64,000 nucleotides of DNA, from contig VFFE01007186.1 of NCBI GenBank assembly GCA_008921705.1, positions 1,551,122 through 1,615,121 of the forward strand, given 5' to 3'. The position numbers were made by a program, and so were the translations under genes. The stretch comes from Burhinus oedicnemus (taxonomy: Eukaryota > Chordata > Aves > Charadriiformes > Burhinidae). The notes below the pieces were generated by a model. The model saw only the letters and a program-made list of their open reading frames with translations, was not told the DNA's origin and searched no databases. Below are positions 1 to 14,700 of the stretch, in pieces (the stretch's first letter is position 1; the number at the start of each line of letters is the position of its first letter).

Positions 1-776
1 AAAGATTGTACAAATAACTGCCTTTTTCAGGTGAACTGAGGATTTAAAATAATGGCACTGCATTGTGAGTTGAAAATGCCCCCATTAACATATATTATAG
101 CTCTCTGCAAGGATTATATAGTCAATGTCTCTTGAATGAACCTGATATGTCTAGAGTAAGTTTAATGCCTAAAAATCTTGCGAGTCATGCTATAAGATCT
201 GTTTAAGGTACACAAAATAAAAACAACCTATTGACAATTTCATGAGTCAATTAAAAACTGTGTTCAAAGTATATATAGTGAAGACTGTGGGGAAATATTG
301 TTAATATTTGGGGATTTTATTAAACAAACACTCACAGCTACCAATTGAAAGGGTTTTTTTCTCAGCCATGAATAGTACGTTAGACACCTGGTGCTTGAGA
401 TGCTTAAAACAAGCTATCCATATACCCTTTATTCTATTTGTTCGTTTTTAAAGAGAAGAGTATTAATAATGTAGTAAAAATGACAAAACATTGATGTCAT
501 TTTTAAATGGTAATTAAACTTTGGAGAAATACCTAATTCTATTCCTCTTAAAACATTACTTGTTGTACAGCATGCCCAATAATAACATACCCAATAATTT
601 GAAAAGTTTTGTGATCTTTCAGGATTTCCTAATGCATAATTACTAACCTGATGTGACAGGTACTGGTATTTTTATCAGAAAAAATTAAATAGAGATTTTA
701 AAAGTTCAAGGGAAGAGAAGGATTTAAAAAATTCAAAAAGAAGAACACACTGGACCGAGGAATGAAGCTAGATGTT

Positions 777-848
777 TAAAAAACCAAAACCAAAACCAAA
801 ACAAAACCCAACCAAACACCAAAACGAAGCACAAACAAAACACAAACT
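777..848. repeat. CAAAAC-type A-rich low-complexity tract
   Basis: About 70 bases made almost only of A and C, with repeated ACCAAA and ACAAAAC units. It is a degenerate simple repeat rather than a perfect microsatellite. No sign of a coding role. Confidence 0.8.
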
Positions 849-3800
849 AAGCATGGAAAACCAGCTGAGGTAATTTAATAATTTGCTAAAAAGTTTTTAA
901 ATTGCTAATTAATTTGGAAGGCTTATAGCATATTTTTGCTTCTGTTCTTTCTTTTAGATGGTTTGACTTGGGAACAAAGGAGTAAAAGTAGAAAACAAAT
1001 TATTCCAACAATATTTTTGACCCACCGAAGTCAAGGAATAATAAACATTTTCAAAATACTTTATTTTTATGTAAATATCCATTCTCTTATGTTGCATGTC
1101 ATAGATGTCATAGATTAAAACCACTTCTCTTTCTGAACAATTTGCTAGCAATTTCAATCAACATAATTCATCAATTAGTTTTCAAGTGACTGGTAAATTT
1201 AGAAACTTAACAATTTACTTTAGGGAATAATTGGCCAAATTCTTATCTTTAGTATTGAGATGTAAACTCGGATCTAATCCTCTGAATTCAACTAGGATTT
1301 AATCCTACTTTACACCAATGTAATTGAGAATAGTATTTAACTTACTGTTTTTCTGAAACAAATGCCTCCCTTGGGATAGCTTCTCCTTTCCTAATACTGA
1401 AACAAATCAAAGCCAGGAGAGTTGTAACTATGTACTTGCCTGTAAGGAAAATGCTTGGCTAATGCTATCAGCACTTAGCCTGAAGCTGCTTTCAGAATCA
1501 GAGATGAATGTAGCCCATACTCTGGCAATGGCCAGAAGATGAAAACTTCCAGTCACAGGAGGAGTATATGTCATGAGGATCTATCCTTCCTTTTCTCCCA
1601 GCCATGGAATGTCCCACCTTAAGGACTGAAGTTGGACAGCTGAATTATGACAGGGAATGAGCTTGCTCAGATATTCCAGACTGCAGATTAGTCTATATGA
1701 GCTGTAGTTTCTCATATTTATATTGGAAGCTATTAAAACTACTGCATTAGTTACTCAAAAATGAGTAATTCCGGTGATACAGGATACTCTGTAAGTCACT
1801 ACCTATAAGGGAATTGTATAGCTTTAGTTAAAGGATCTAAAGTTATACACACCGAGGTACTCTAGTAATAATCAAAAAAACTACAGAGCAACAATTGAAT
1901 ATGCAACAAATTAAGTTACTGTGATGCCAGGTAAATCAATATAAGCACACAACTGCATCTTTAAAACAGTTCGTTACAGTTATCATTCTCTGATTAAAAA
2001 AAAAAAAATATATATATTAAGTCTGGCACAGAAAGAAGTTTTACGAGAGGTGCAAGACAGATTTGGCATGTGGAAGATGTAGGTATAGAAGCTTGAACAG
2101 TACCTAAGAATGGCAGCTGTAGATAGAGCAATATAGACACCAGTTAGCCGAAAAATAACTTTCGAAGACTGAGAAAAAATACACACAACTTACACCGAAT
2201 GACCATAAGGTGTTATTTCCACACAAACATGCAAAATGTAAAGGTTTTCCCCAGGAAACAAACGAACTTTATGACTAAAGTAGTCTCTGTATAGTGGAAA
2301 CAAGTCTTGTTGAACCAATGGTAAAGTACTCTCTTCATGTTTGTGATTTCCTGTGATTGCCCATTTTCTTTTATTGAAATAGATTTGGGTATTATTAGTC
2401 CTACTTAACACAATCAGATAAATGTTTTGTAATTTCTGAGTTTTTTTCCTCACGGTATATAGTTATTACTTTTTAATTTCAATGCTATAAGTTTTAATAT
2501 TTACTTTAAATGGAATTATCAGAATTGCCAAGTTTTCAAATTTATTTCGAATGTGAAAATAATTGCTTTAGGTTTTGGAGTCCTTTGGCTACATTATCAT
2601 CCCATATATTAGAAGATAAATAATCACAGAGAAAAGCTGAAAAGCATAAGTCATTAAAGAAACCGACAACAAAATGTTGCTAAAGATATGCTAAATACAG
2701 CTTTTTTTTTTTTTAAAGGATCATTTCTTTTTTTGTTCTGGGAATATGAGATTGCTTAGACACTTCCCAGATTCATTGTTAAAATAGTAGTAGTGTTCAT
2801 TATTTTAGTAAATTCACAGGTATAAAAATATAAGAATTAAAAATGGTCGGTGTGCCCAAAAACTTGCCATGTTTTTTCCAGCTTCATGAGCTGATCTAAT
2901 AAGTCTGGGGTCATAACACCCTAGAAAGTCTGTCATGCTATGGTAGACTGGTTTTATGGGATCTAAGGCTATTTAATATAGGTGGGATTATTGTACAATG
3001 TGACCAAAGGTATGTAATATGCCACTTTCTCATTGAAAACAACTCCACAGTGATAAGTTAGAAAAACTTTGAAGATACAGGATAAGTCAAAGGAAATTAA
3101 AAAGATGTCACAAATAGCACTTTTACAATTAACTTGTCACAAAAATAAATCTATACCTTTAGGCTGTTAGAAGTTAATACTGCAGATGAGATTACTGTCT
3201 GCAATTTTAAAGTCCATGGATGATAATACCACTAGAAACAATGGCTCATCTCTTATGATATTGGAAATCTGGAAGTTTCTACTCCCTGGAACTTCAGACA
3301 AATATGAATAAACTCACAAACAAACCAAGCTAAAAATATTAGATTGAACTAACAACAGCAACATCAGAGATTGCATGTTGTGGGGGGTAAAGGAATACAA
3401 TCTCTCTGAGGCAGAACTAATTATATTTTTGTATGAGGTTTCCAGTCATGACCTAATTTAATGTAACTGTTGCCCATGGTTTAAAATAAGGAAGTTGTAG
3501 TTACCAGCATAAAACTCTGCCTGTTTAAATTCCACTTTTGTTGTGTTTCTCTACCTTCATTTTAATCATGTATGCTGCAGGTATAGCTTTATTTCCAGTG
3601 GTTTTAAAAAAGGTTTTTTAAACCTCTGTTGTCCCATGCAGAAGTCTAAATATGAAAGAGAACTAATCAGTATTTTATCTCCCTTCAATAATTTCAATAT
3701 CCCTATATGAATCTGTAAAACACAATGCTACATAAATATTCATAGGTAATACTTAAAGTGGGAATGTGTAGGAGGAGGGCGTCCCTTATTTCAGTAATGA

Positions 3801-6013
3801 CAACCTGTCCTATATATGCAAATTGCATTTGAAAGAGTTCTAAACAGACATACATGTACCCAACTCTCCCTCTAGCTCAAACACATCTGCAGCACAGACT
3901 TCACTTCAGTATATAAGGAAGCATATAGGAAGATTACTGTAACATGACGTTTTATTCAATTCAATTTCTCAGTTCTTCTTTTCCAAAAATCTCTTGTTTT
4001 TTGAATGTTACCTTAGCTTTAGATTACATAAAACAAGTGTCAATGCTCTGCTTTTATTTTAGGACTTTTTGTTAATACACTGCCTGCAGCCAATGCAGCA
4101 TCGTCACCTACTACATATTGAGAGTTTCTCTAGTATTAGTAGAGTAACTACTCAAACTGAAAATTTAACTAATGTATTTTCCTACTTGGGCACGCAAGTC
4201 TTACAAAACCAGTGGAGTAGGCAGATGTCCTGGTTTTAGACCTCATTTTTAGAACTGTTTTTAGGGCTGTGTTTGTAAAATTAGGATAGCTGACATGACA
4301 CTTAGAGACCTTTGCATTGCTACAAAAAATCCGATATTCCTTAATCAGACTGCAGCAGATACAGATAAGAAACTGCAATTCAAAAGTCCCAGCAATTTAC
4401 TCCAAATCACTTAGCTATATTTGGAATTCCTATCAAATGCTATACGTCAGGTTATATTGGAAACTGCCACCGTATCAGAAATGGAAGTGATAAGTCACTA
4501 TGCCAGTTTATTTTAGTGTTGAGGTTTCCATTATTCCTTATGGGCTGTGCTGATTATAACTCGGTGCTAGATCAACATTTGTCCACTAGAGAGTCACTAA
4601 GGCAAACACATATAGTTCAGAAATACTAGAGATTTAAAGAAACATATTTCCCTGATTGTACTTGTGTATTTCCTGTGCCAAATGTGTAATGGAACATTGT
4701 TAGAAGTTAATTTAATATTCAGTTCTCCATTTTAAAGCTTCATTTACAGTATTTCAATAGTTCATAACTTATTCTGAAAGCTCATTAATTCATTGACAAA
4801 AAAAGACCTATCAAAAGAAGGTCAACATCATAAACAGAACTTTAATACTAGAAGTATTTACAGAAGGTTAGGGTAGGAAGTTTTAAAAAATACTTTGGTA
4901 TGCTACTATGCCTAGGGAATCTACCTGAATATATTTTTTCATATATTAAAGCTGCATCTGAAGTATTCAAAAGATTGGAAATTATAAAATTAAATGATGC
5001 CACTGTACAGCCATGGTTCATTGCACCCTGGATTATGAAATACTCCTTAAATATATGGTCATGCTCTCATCTTCCATTCACTGGAACTTGTAACTGTTGA
5101 TATGTTCAGAGAATTGAGAGTACTTTCTGAATTGTTTAATGAATGTCTCTTCGAATTTGCAACATTTAAGGTGTGAGCCTCAGTATCATTTCCACTCCCA
5201 GTCCTCTGAATATGGAGCTACCCATTTTTAATTTAGGATTTTCCATGGTAGTATTTTTTTTTCTAATGCAAAAATCCACAACAGTCTCAGGTTTGATGGT
5301 GTGGGACACAATATTAGGTGCTTCTTTTGGAAAGTGAAATTTAAAAACTACAAATTATGAACCTGAATTCCTTGTGCAATGAAGGTAGCATTTGTCATAC
5401 ATAAGTGGAGCTAAGAGTTAATGATACTTCTTTTTCAGTAAATGTACTTTCAAGGGTTTCTTCCCCCTGCCTTGTATACCTCTTAGAAGCTGCACTAAAT
5501 CCCCATGCGGAGGCATTTATCTCTCACTTTCAACTATAGTGACACCTACATATTTGATCCACAGAAGACAGCATCCTTAGCGTAGAAGACATCTAACAGA
5601 TGACATGAAAAGTCCAAAAGAAGAGCATTTTTGAAATCCTGCCTCTCCCTTGAACTTAGACACTTGTCTAAGGCTGCAATGTATCCATTTTATAAATACA
5701 AGTAGGTTTTTCTTTTCTTTTAAAATAGAAGCAGCCTGTAATTATTGTGATGTTACTCCTGCCTACATTTTGTAATACAGCAAGAGTTACATTACTTGTC
5801 CAAAAAATTAGATTTGTGTTCAGTGCCCTCTTCTGCCTGAATAAATTCATACCCACGTGGTGAGCCATAGCTTAGGCTTGTAGCCACTTTTTCTGCAAAA
5901 TCTATCCCACAGTGCAGCTGAGGATACAAAAGTCACAAACCTTTGAAAAAGCAATAATAAGAAGGAGCATGACCCTAGTATGCTGATAAGGGCATTCTCC
6001 TGGGTTTTATCTC

Positions 6014-6050
6014 ATCAGTCTTGAATAAAAAATCAGTCTTGGATGAAAAA
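6014..6050. repeat. Imperfect tandem duplication, 18-19 bp unit
   Basis: The segment ATCAGTCTTGAATAAAAA is followed directly by a second copy with two substitutions and one extra A. This is a small local duplication, probably from replication slippage. Confidence 0.7.
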
Positions 6051-9000
6051 ATACTGAAGCACTCTAGAACAAGGACATAAACTGAGGACTTGTTCTTCCC
6101 AAAGAACACTTCCAGCAAGAGTACCTTTATTGTAATGTTACTTAATCATGCCATTTATTTACATTCTCACAGAAAAATATTTGATTATTTTTATAGTAAG
6201 AGAGAAAGGATTTGGTTGTCTCAGAGTGCACCAGGCAGCGTAAGGTTATTTTATAACACCATGGAAGATGCTGAGTTCAAATCTGTGCTCTTAGTGTGAG
6301 CAACTGATCTCTGTGTCTCAATGAACCTTGGTGATTAAGAAAATCAAAATTACTAACAGTAAGTACCTAGTCTGGATGTAGGTAGTTTATGATTTTCTTT
6401 GTTTCTTACTTCTAGAGAAAACATGGCAGAAATTGATGTCTTTTTACCTTTTTTATCTTTGTAGACTGTATCAGAGAAGAGTCAAAATGCTGTTACGAAA
6501 GTTTAGTCTTTCTTTTTGTTTTCTCCTTCATCTAAAATGAAAATAATTGCAGACAGGTATGAGAATAAAGTTAAGTTATATATAGTGAGATGAAATTTAT
6601 TTATACTAGTCTGAACTTTTTGTCATCAGTATATATCATGTTTCATACAATGAAACAGAACACCACCCTTGCATAACACTGGCATTAGGAGCAATTGTAC
6701 CGGAGCAAGGAATTTCTCAGTAAAGTCTGTTTAATGACCTTTGAAAAAAAGGTAAAAAAATGTGGGTTTTTTTAGTATAGCAGTTTCTCTGGTTTGCTGT
6801 CTAAGAACGTGGCACCACAAGGTAGTGTCACACACCCCAAGAGACCAGTTACAAGCATATTGCTATTTACTATGTCTACATCTGTAACAGAAAAGTGGTG
6901 TATTTGTAACTTGTGACTAAGTGAGACAATAGCACAAAATAAAAAAAAAAAAAGCAAACCAAAAACATTAAAGATCAGGTGAACATTCAGAAATCCTTAT
7001 GTCAATCCAAGATCCATGCTTCCAAATCTGCAAAAAACCCCGCAAGATCACACCATCTTCCATATTCTTGGCTAGACACTTGAAGTGGAAAAACATTCAG
7101 CTGAGATTTCAAAACCACTAGAAATGCTATTAGTGTGACAATCATCACACACAAAGAAAAGTATTATCTATTTTCTTCTGCTAAATCTTAGCTAAACTGG
7201 TTGAAGTATCTTTGATGATGATGGCTGTTATATGTACTATAATACTTCGGAAACAATCAGAATGAAATTAGATGTAATCCACAGATTTTTTTTTTTCTGT
7301 TTAAAGCAGCTAGTCTTAGCTAACTGTGCAGTTTAGTAGGTTAAAAAAGGACCAAAAAAAACCCAACAAATGAAGTCTTGTATGTAAAAAAATTATTACA
7401 GAATTAAAAAAAAAAAAAGTACGGACATATTAAGAAAGATTTAAAACTTTTAAATAATCATTCTTATTACTATAAATCTTAAACTTGTACAAACTGGGTG
7501 ACTTAAGTCAAGACACTCAGATACAACACCTTTATTTCTTTCACTTAGGAACTGATAGATTGGTATTGTTAAATTATGATAATGCTTTAATGTTATGCTG
7601 TGCTATGCATAATTTATAACTCTAGTGCCAAAATGCATGAGTGCAGTTCCCTTGATTAGATATTTTAAGAGCTGAGAAATCTGCAAACTCTCTGGCTGAC
7701 GTTATTTTATTTAGCAAACCTGCTAATGCAATGTTGTTTTAACATATTCACAATGAGTAGATTTTAGAAGAATGATGGATATATCAATAAGTTTTGTCAT
7801 GAGGAGTGTACGTAGATAATCCGTGACAGCATTAATTACTTCAATGTATCACGTTAACAAAAGTAAAGTAGGAATAGATTATCATAGACTACTACACCTG
7901 ATTAAGATGTCTCATACTTGTTTCTGTAGAATATGTAAAATTCTCTCTGTTTTACACATTTAAAGATAACAGCATAACTCTGTTAAAACTAACAGAATAA
8001 AGTGTGAAGTGTCACTTGATTCTGAATTTTAATGCTGAAACAGTGATATTTTTTATTCAGTTAAGTCCTTCATAAGCATTTCAAGTACTGACAATTTTTT
8101 AGGGATTCTGAATCTCATTTGCAGGTGAAATAACTTACTATAATGCTGCAGAATGAATAGAGGAGGTTTGGCAATAAAGATGACATCAGAAGAGTTTTAA
8201 AAGACTAGGCTGCCCTAAATTTTGGTCATACTTCAGGCTAGAAAGCTATGGTTTGAAGAAAACTCCTGGCTTATTGAATCCAAATGCTCCCATGAGTAAT
8301 TACACTATGTATTCCTTTTGGTATAAAAGTCATGATCCATCTTAAAACTATACAGGATTTTTGACTTCCCTGTTCCCACTGAAAACCCACGTCAGAGCAT
8401 CATGATTCCAACAACTGGAAATGTCTAGCCTAAACTTATTCACCATTAGTCTATACTGATCTGCTCCTAGACCACCAATTTTCTTTGTTTTAAGATCTTT
8501 TCTTAACTGTTTATCTCTGGCCATTCTTCTCAAGATAACAAAATTGTGCTCTTTTTCTGTCCACTCTTTATTGTCTTCATTCAGTTACATCCATCTTTTA
8601 GCTTTCTGAATATAAGTGACTCAAAAAACATGTAAAATTCCAAAATAAGCATCGACAGTGTCTTATGAACCAAAAGTGATACTTCCTTTGTTTCCTGTGA
8701 AACTTTCCTTGAAACATTCTAAGACCAAATCTGCCTTTTCATTACCTTGTGATCAATATTAGTCACCTTGTGATGACTCTTCTGATGTCATCCTTCTAGG
8801 ATCGTTTCCAAGATTACAGCAACTGTTTGTCAGTCCATTAGTTTCTAAACATGTGACTTTGTATTTTGAACTACCGGATTGTACCTAATTCTTATTAATC
8901 CAGTTCAATGTTCTTCCTGCTCTCCTTGTTTTATACTATCTGAAATCCATTTTCTCCCCAACAAAACAGATAAGAAGGAAAAACCAGGGAGCTGCAATTC

Positions 9001-11605
9001 ATGGAATACTGTAAAAGATCAAGGTGCATGTAATCAGAATAATTCAAGTAGTCTGAATTACAGTTGAAAATTGTGCTTTAAATTGTGAATACAACTAAAT
9101 TGGACCAAATTCTGAATCCACCAATAAATTATTACACAAATGAACTTCTTTTTTTTTCCTAGAGAATGACAGCTTAAACTTTTTATTGTTTCTTCTTATT
9201 TTGTGGTGCTCCTCTTGTATACATCATTTATTTTATACTTACAAAAACTTATTAAATAAGTCTTACTGTCAGCAGTTCTGTCATTTAAAACGTCAGATAG
9301 TACCTATATCTTTATCCAGCTACACAGAACTATTTAAAGGACTAGGAACTGAAGCAACATTTTACTAAATTTTTCATTGACTTTGGATATGACATCTGCC
9401 AGAACATGTAAAGGAATACGGTTTGAAGAGGCAAGGAAGATGTGATGTGATATTTGGTGAGACTGTGATCGTGAAAAATTTATATCTAAGGAGAAACTAT
9501 ATTATTCATATAGACATAAAAGGTTTTAGGAAACACAAGTATATAACTATCTCAAACACACACGCTTTTATGAGCTACAAAATACTCAATACTTTCAGTT
9601 TCCAAGAACACTGAGAGGTTTCTTTATCCTTCTTAGGTTTTCTCTTTACTGAAAAAGTCACATTGGATTCATTCTTACAAGAGCATTCTCCATCATGATT
9701 TTCTGATCTCTAGTCCCTCTAAGGAGAAGTTACCTACAAGTACAGTTGTTGAAACATAGATAGGCAAGTATTTTTAATTAGTTGGTTCTTCACTTAAATT
9801 TCAGCTAACATATGTGGATTATTCCATTAATCTCAGTATATTGATACATTTCAGTATATTAAAAAATCAAAATAACTTTGTGTTTTCTGTGTTCAGTATG
9901 TTTGGAAGACTTTGTAAGTGGAAGAATGGTACGTATCTCTTCACCCTGCTCTTCAGAAATGAGTCTGGTATCCAAATCTTCCTGAGAGTATTTCCAAACA
10001 TATGAGAATGATCTGAACAAACCACCTTCAGAGGACCAAAACAAGGTATCATCAGCAAGAGTGTTTCTGGAGTCCACTTCTTTCACTGGGAAGGTGAGGC
10101 TACACATGTGGCAATTCATCATAAAAAGGGAACGAGAGAGATAATTTACTAATCCATGTTCATAACTAAAGGAGAAAAAAGTTATCATTAACTATAATGA
10201 AAAATGTATAGAGATGAGAACCTATAATACCTCCAGGAATACATAAAAAGAAGTGATCATTGTTGGATTCTTGCCTAAAGTTCATGGGGTATAAGGAGTG
10301 GGTATAGTTTTTCCATGTAAATTATTGAGAGGTAGTTATCCTTCTTCAGCTTCCTGTTATACAGGTGATCCTCTCGCTGTCTGCAGTGGGGAGGAAAGAG
10401 AACTCTCTTCATCCTTTCTCCTAATCGTCATAGAAAACATGAAAAAATCTATCAAATTGTATCAGTTAACTTGGCTATTGCTTCAGCTCTCTTGATCTCA
10501 GAAAAGGGAACACCAAGTTGCTCTGTTTTTTTTCCTGCAGTTTGATTACTTACAGTCAGGAACTACAGAGAGGAAGTATGTAATAAAAATGATTTTCCTT
10601 ATGTCTCCCATTTTCCTGAATGAAATCCCTATTGTATTGAGGTAGATTTTCAGGAGAAACACAAATTAAGAGGTGTTTTGCACAAGCTATGGTTTCCATT
10701 AGAGGCAAGGTGAAGGGGCAAGAATTAAAGTCTCACCAAATCCGTTTACTTTTTGGACTTATGGACTGGGGTGAGCATCCTTCCATTTAATCTTTGTAAT
10801 AAGTGAAACAGAGGAAATAATACTCTTTTTCTGATACCAGTTTGTGATTTCATAACTTGTATTTTCGTTACTAGTCAAGGGAAGAAAGCTGAATAATGAA
10901 TAAAAAATACCTAAGCTATGTGAATACATGCATAAGCATAAACTGTCCTTCTTTCCCCAACTTTCAGAAATGCTGAGCAGTGGAAAAACAATCTCATTTT
11001 GGTAAGAAGCATCATGCAGGGAGATCAATAGTAATTTCATTGCAATAATTTGTCACCTAACACAGTCAACAGAAGAAAAAAGTGGCAAACCATTGACAAT
11101 TCCACCTTCCAAAACTTTAGCTTCTATTACTATTACTTCTGACAGCAAGCAATATTTGAAGCAGATAAAATGAGAACAGAGAACTTAAGAAAAATTTTTA
11201 AAAATCCCTGACTATATGAGACAAAGCTTCTATATATTAAAACAACAAAAGCTGCTACTGGCTCAGGAAGATAATTTACATGGGAGGTATGTACTTAAAA
11301 TACTTGCACAGAACCTGATGATGTACTTAGAAAAAAAAAAAAAATCAAACAAACAAACCTATTATTATTTCTTAGCATCAGGGCTAGGACTGTCAGTCAG
11401 TAGTAAGAATGAAACATTTTTAAGTAGAGTAGAAAACTGAGAAATAGGTTTGGGCCAAGTTTGCCTATATTGGTCAATATTCATTCACATAACATGTCAC
11501 GGACATATTAGGAAATAAGAGCCTTTAGGTAAATTATTTTAAGACTTCAAAGCTAAAAGAAAAATTGCAAGTGAAAGGAATTTGTTAGCCATAACATTGA
11601 TCTAG

Positions 11606-11795
11606 AACAAAACAAAACAAAACAACACCCACAAAAAAATGGTGTAAATCCCATTAGAAATAATACATGAATTAAGAGATAATCCTAATCTTTTTCCAGT
11701 CAATGACTTTCCTTGTTTAATTCAACTCATTTGGAGTATGTTTTTCTTTTCACAAACAAAAAACAAACAAACAAACAAGACCCAACAAAAAACAA
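11606..11795. repeat. Two CAAAA/CAAA-rich low-complexity patches
   Basis: Patches at about 11606-11633 (ACAAAACAAAAC units) and 11751-11795 (CAAACAAA units) flank ordinary AT-rich sequence. They resemble degenerate (CAAA)n simple repeats. Confidence 0.75.
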
Positions 11796-14700
11796 GTGGC
11801 CAATAATAAAGAATTTATAATTTCAAGCATGTTTGGCATAGATGAATAAATATAATAAGATTCTGCACAAAGCAAAATACTAATTCATTTTATTTAGCAT
11901 TCTATTCAAAACAGTTTGTTGTTTAGATATTTACAAGGCTTGTATATGTGGCTAATGCAGACTATTTTCTCTGTATAATCATCCTGTAGAATGAAAGGCA
12001 TACTTGCAAATACGTTAGTGTTAGCTGTCTAAAGAAATAGTGAAGTTTATCTATACAAGATAAGCATAAACTGCTCCTTTGTTTTGTTAAATAACAGAAT
12101 GAATTATTTCTTCAAATTTATTGGGTTTTTAACATCTGCTTCTAACACTTCAAGATTAGTCAGAGAGGGTGCCGGGTAAACTAACATACTGGACAACTTT
12201 ATAGTGATAATTTGTATAATGATGCAGCACAGAGTGAGATATGTGGAATGAATCTGGGCTCAAGTATCAGCTCACTCAAGCTAGATGATCATATGGCTGA
12301 CCTTTGCTCATCTCCCCCTTTCACCAGTTGCATCAACTCTGTGCTTTCACAGGAGTGAGCTTAGGTTTTTAAACCAACTCCACTTTTGAACTTAACTGTG
12401 ATTCTTTCTTCTACCATGCTAACTTTATTTGTCTTTTCTTGTCAGTGTTCACTTAGCAATCATCCAGTGCACTCTTTGAAGAGCCTATCTCAGTCACTTA
12501 GCTTCCACACGGAACTTTGCTTGCAAGCACAGGCTCCTTGTGGTTACTGCTATAGCTGCTGTCATTCAGCCAGACCAAATTTTAGGCAAGACCCAGAGGA
12601 CCTTCTCCAGACCAACCCTTCCATCTTTAAAGGTCTTAAACAAACTAAGAAGTCACAGACTGAGACATTCCTAGGCCTCTATCCTCCTTTCCTTTATGAG
12701 GCATCTAATTTTCAAAATACGTATCAACATAAAAATATGAAGTCATGAGAAGAAATTTGGGGGCAAGAACGTATCAGGCGCTAGTGAGACTACTTGATCT
12801 TCCATGTTAATAAACAGCAATTTTCAAATTCCCACAAGGATGGAATCACTATTGGAAACATTTTGGTTTACAGGCAGTAAATCACTAGAGACAGAAAGGA
12901 GCTGGCATGGCCCAAGAGAGTCAACAGACCTTTTTTATGCCTCCCATTCTTGTTTCTTAGAGGATTGTCATCACCCACTGGCATCTATCCATCCTTTTGA
13001 GTGGCCAGGAACTCACAGCTTAAAGATTTATCTTGGGTTAATTTTAATACAGTACTTACTATTTATTAGGCACCAGAGAACTGCCAAAGACATCCATGAA
13101 TTTGCTTGACACACCTTCCTCAAAAGTGCTTTGAGGGTATCCTATTAAATTGACATCCAGTGGAGTTCATATCTGTGTAAAGAACTACCACTTTTATAAT
13201 ATAGAGACACATCAATTTACTGGACAGTAACATAGTCTAATACCTCTTACTTGTGGATGATGTTGCTTAAAAATTCAGGCTTCTTCAGCCAGGATCAGAA
13301 CACAGTCTTCTACCTGATTTGGAGAGAGGAGATTTAGTGACTTTTTTCCCCTCAGCTGCTCTGTCTAGTGTTTCTACTCAAGCAGCTCTACCTATACTGG
13401 CTTTAAGGTCAGCTCTTGCAGAATAGCAGTAAGAAATGCATTCAGATTGCAGATCAGATGTGGATTTTCGGTTTTCTTTTTTAACTACCAGCTCTTAAAT
13501 ACCTCTGTGAGGCTGGCAGGGACTCCTTTCATCAGAGCAGGGACAAGCAGAATAAAACAGTCAGTATGTGAAATCACATAGGCCTGGTTCTGGTTTTAAG
13601 GGAGAGGAGCAATTTGCTAGACCACACATACCAGTCTTACTTTAAAGAATGTAAGTATTTCTATTTCCATATCTTCTTGAAAAATCTTGTTTCTTTGTCC
13701 CCAGATTTCAGCATGGTCATTAACCTCAGCTCTCTCATTTTTACAGTTTCTTTAACTGTTGAAATCTCCCTTGACTTCCTACTCATCTTTTGCATTCAGT
13801 CAGGCTAAGCTCTATCATAAATCTTGGGCTCAGACCCCCCACTGTAGTATTCTCTGCGTTTATGGTTTCCAGAGCTAAAGGCTTACCAGTGTGACATAAG
13901 TGGTTGCAAAGCACGTCACCTACCAAAAATAGGACATGAATGAAGCCATACAGGACATCCCTTCCTTTGCAGCATGCAAAAAGTTTCTGTGACAGATACC
14001 ACAATTCCATAAACTTCAAGATACTCTGCTAGGCATGACAGTATTATAGAGTTTAACTGATTTAATATGCCCAGCTTACCACAGGCTGAGGATGGGTTAA
14101 TTAAGAGAAGAATCAGGCCAGATTTGATCTTCAAAATTAAACTGTACTAAATTTAGTCATTAAAAACTCACTTCATGCTATGGCCAATTCTTACACAATA
14201 TTAACCATCGCTACATATACAAAGCTGCTGGTGTCTAACATAATCGTATTCCAAACTAGCTGCAATACCACAGAGCCGATGCTGTACACTTAGCACTGAT
14301 GGGGACACTCCTTGATTGTCCTTAGTTGCCAAGGTCAAGGTGATCAATCTTGAGAGCTTGTTGGCAAGAGAAGTTGGAACTGAAGTGGCCTTAGCTTTCT
14401 TCCTTGACTTTCCTCACTTATGTCACTTTTTCCTCCCTTTCAGAAAGGGCGGTTGGGGGGTGTGGGGGTGTGGTCATGTGTCTCTTCTCCTAGTACTGCT
14501 TATTTTATTTTATCTTCCCAGTCAAATCTTTCTTGTGTATTTGGGAGAATGTCCTGTGTATTTGCAGTCTGTTGTACTTATCTTGTCCTTCATCTGGCAA
14601 TTTTTATTACTTGGATGCCTCCTACATCCAACTATATCCTTTCTTTTCTTCTTTGAGGATGATATTGTTCACATACGTATGTAAAACTGTATTTAGCTAT

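Noticed and set aside
3600..3624. AT-rich near-palindrome GGTTTTAAAAAAGG...AAACC
   Set aside because: It is mostly A/T with a bulge; such hairpins are common by chance in this composition.
12386..12748. 120-codon open frame on the + strand with a hydrophobic, signal-like start
   Set aside because: One frame of this length is expected by chance in 64 kb of this composition. No family, domain or convincing splice context was recognised.
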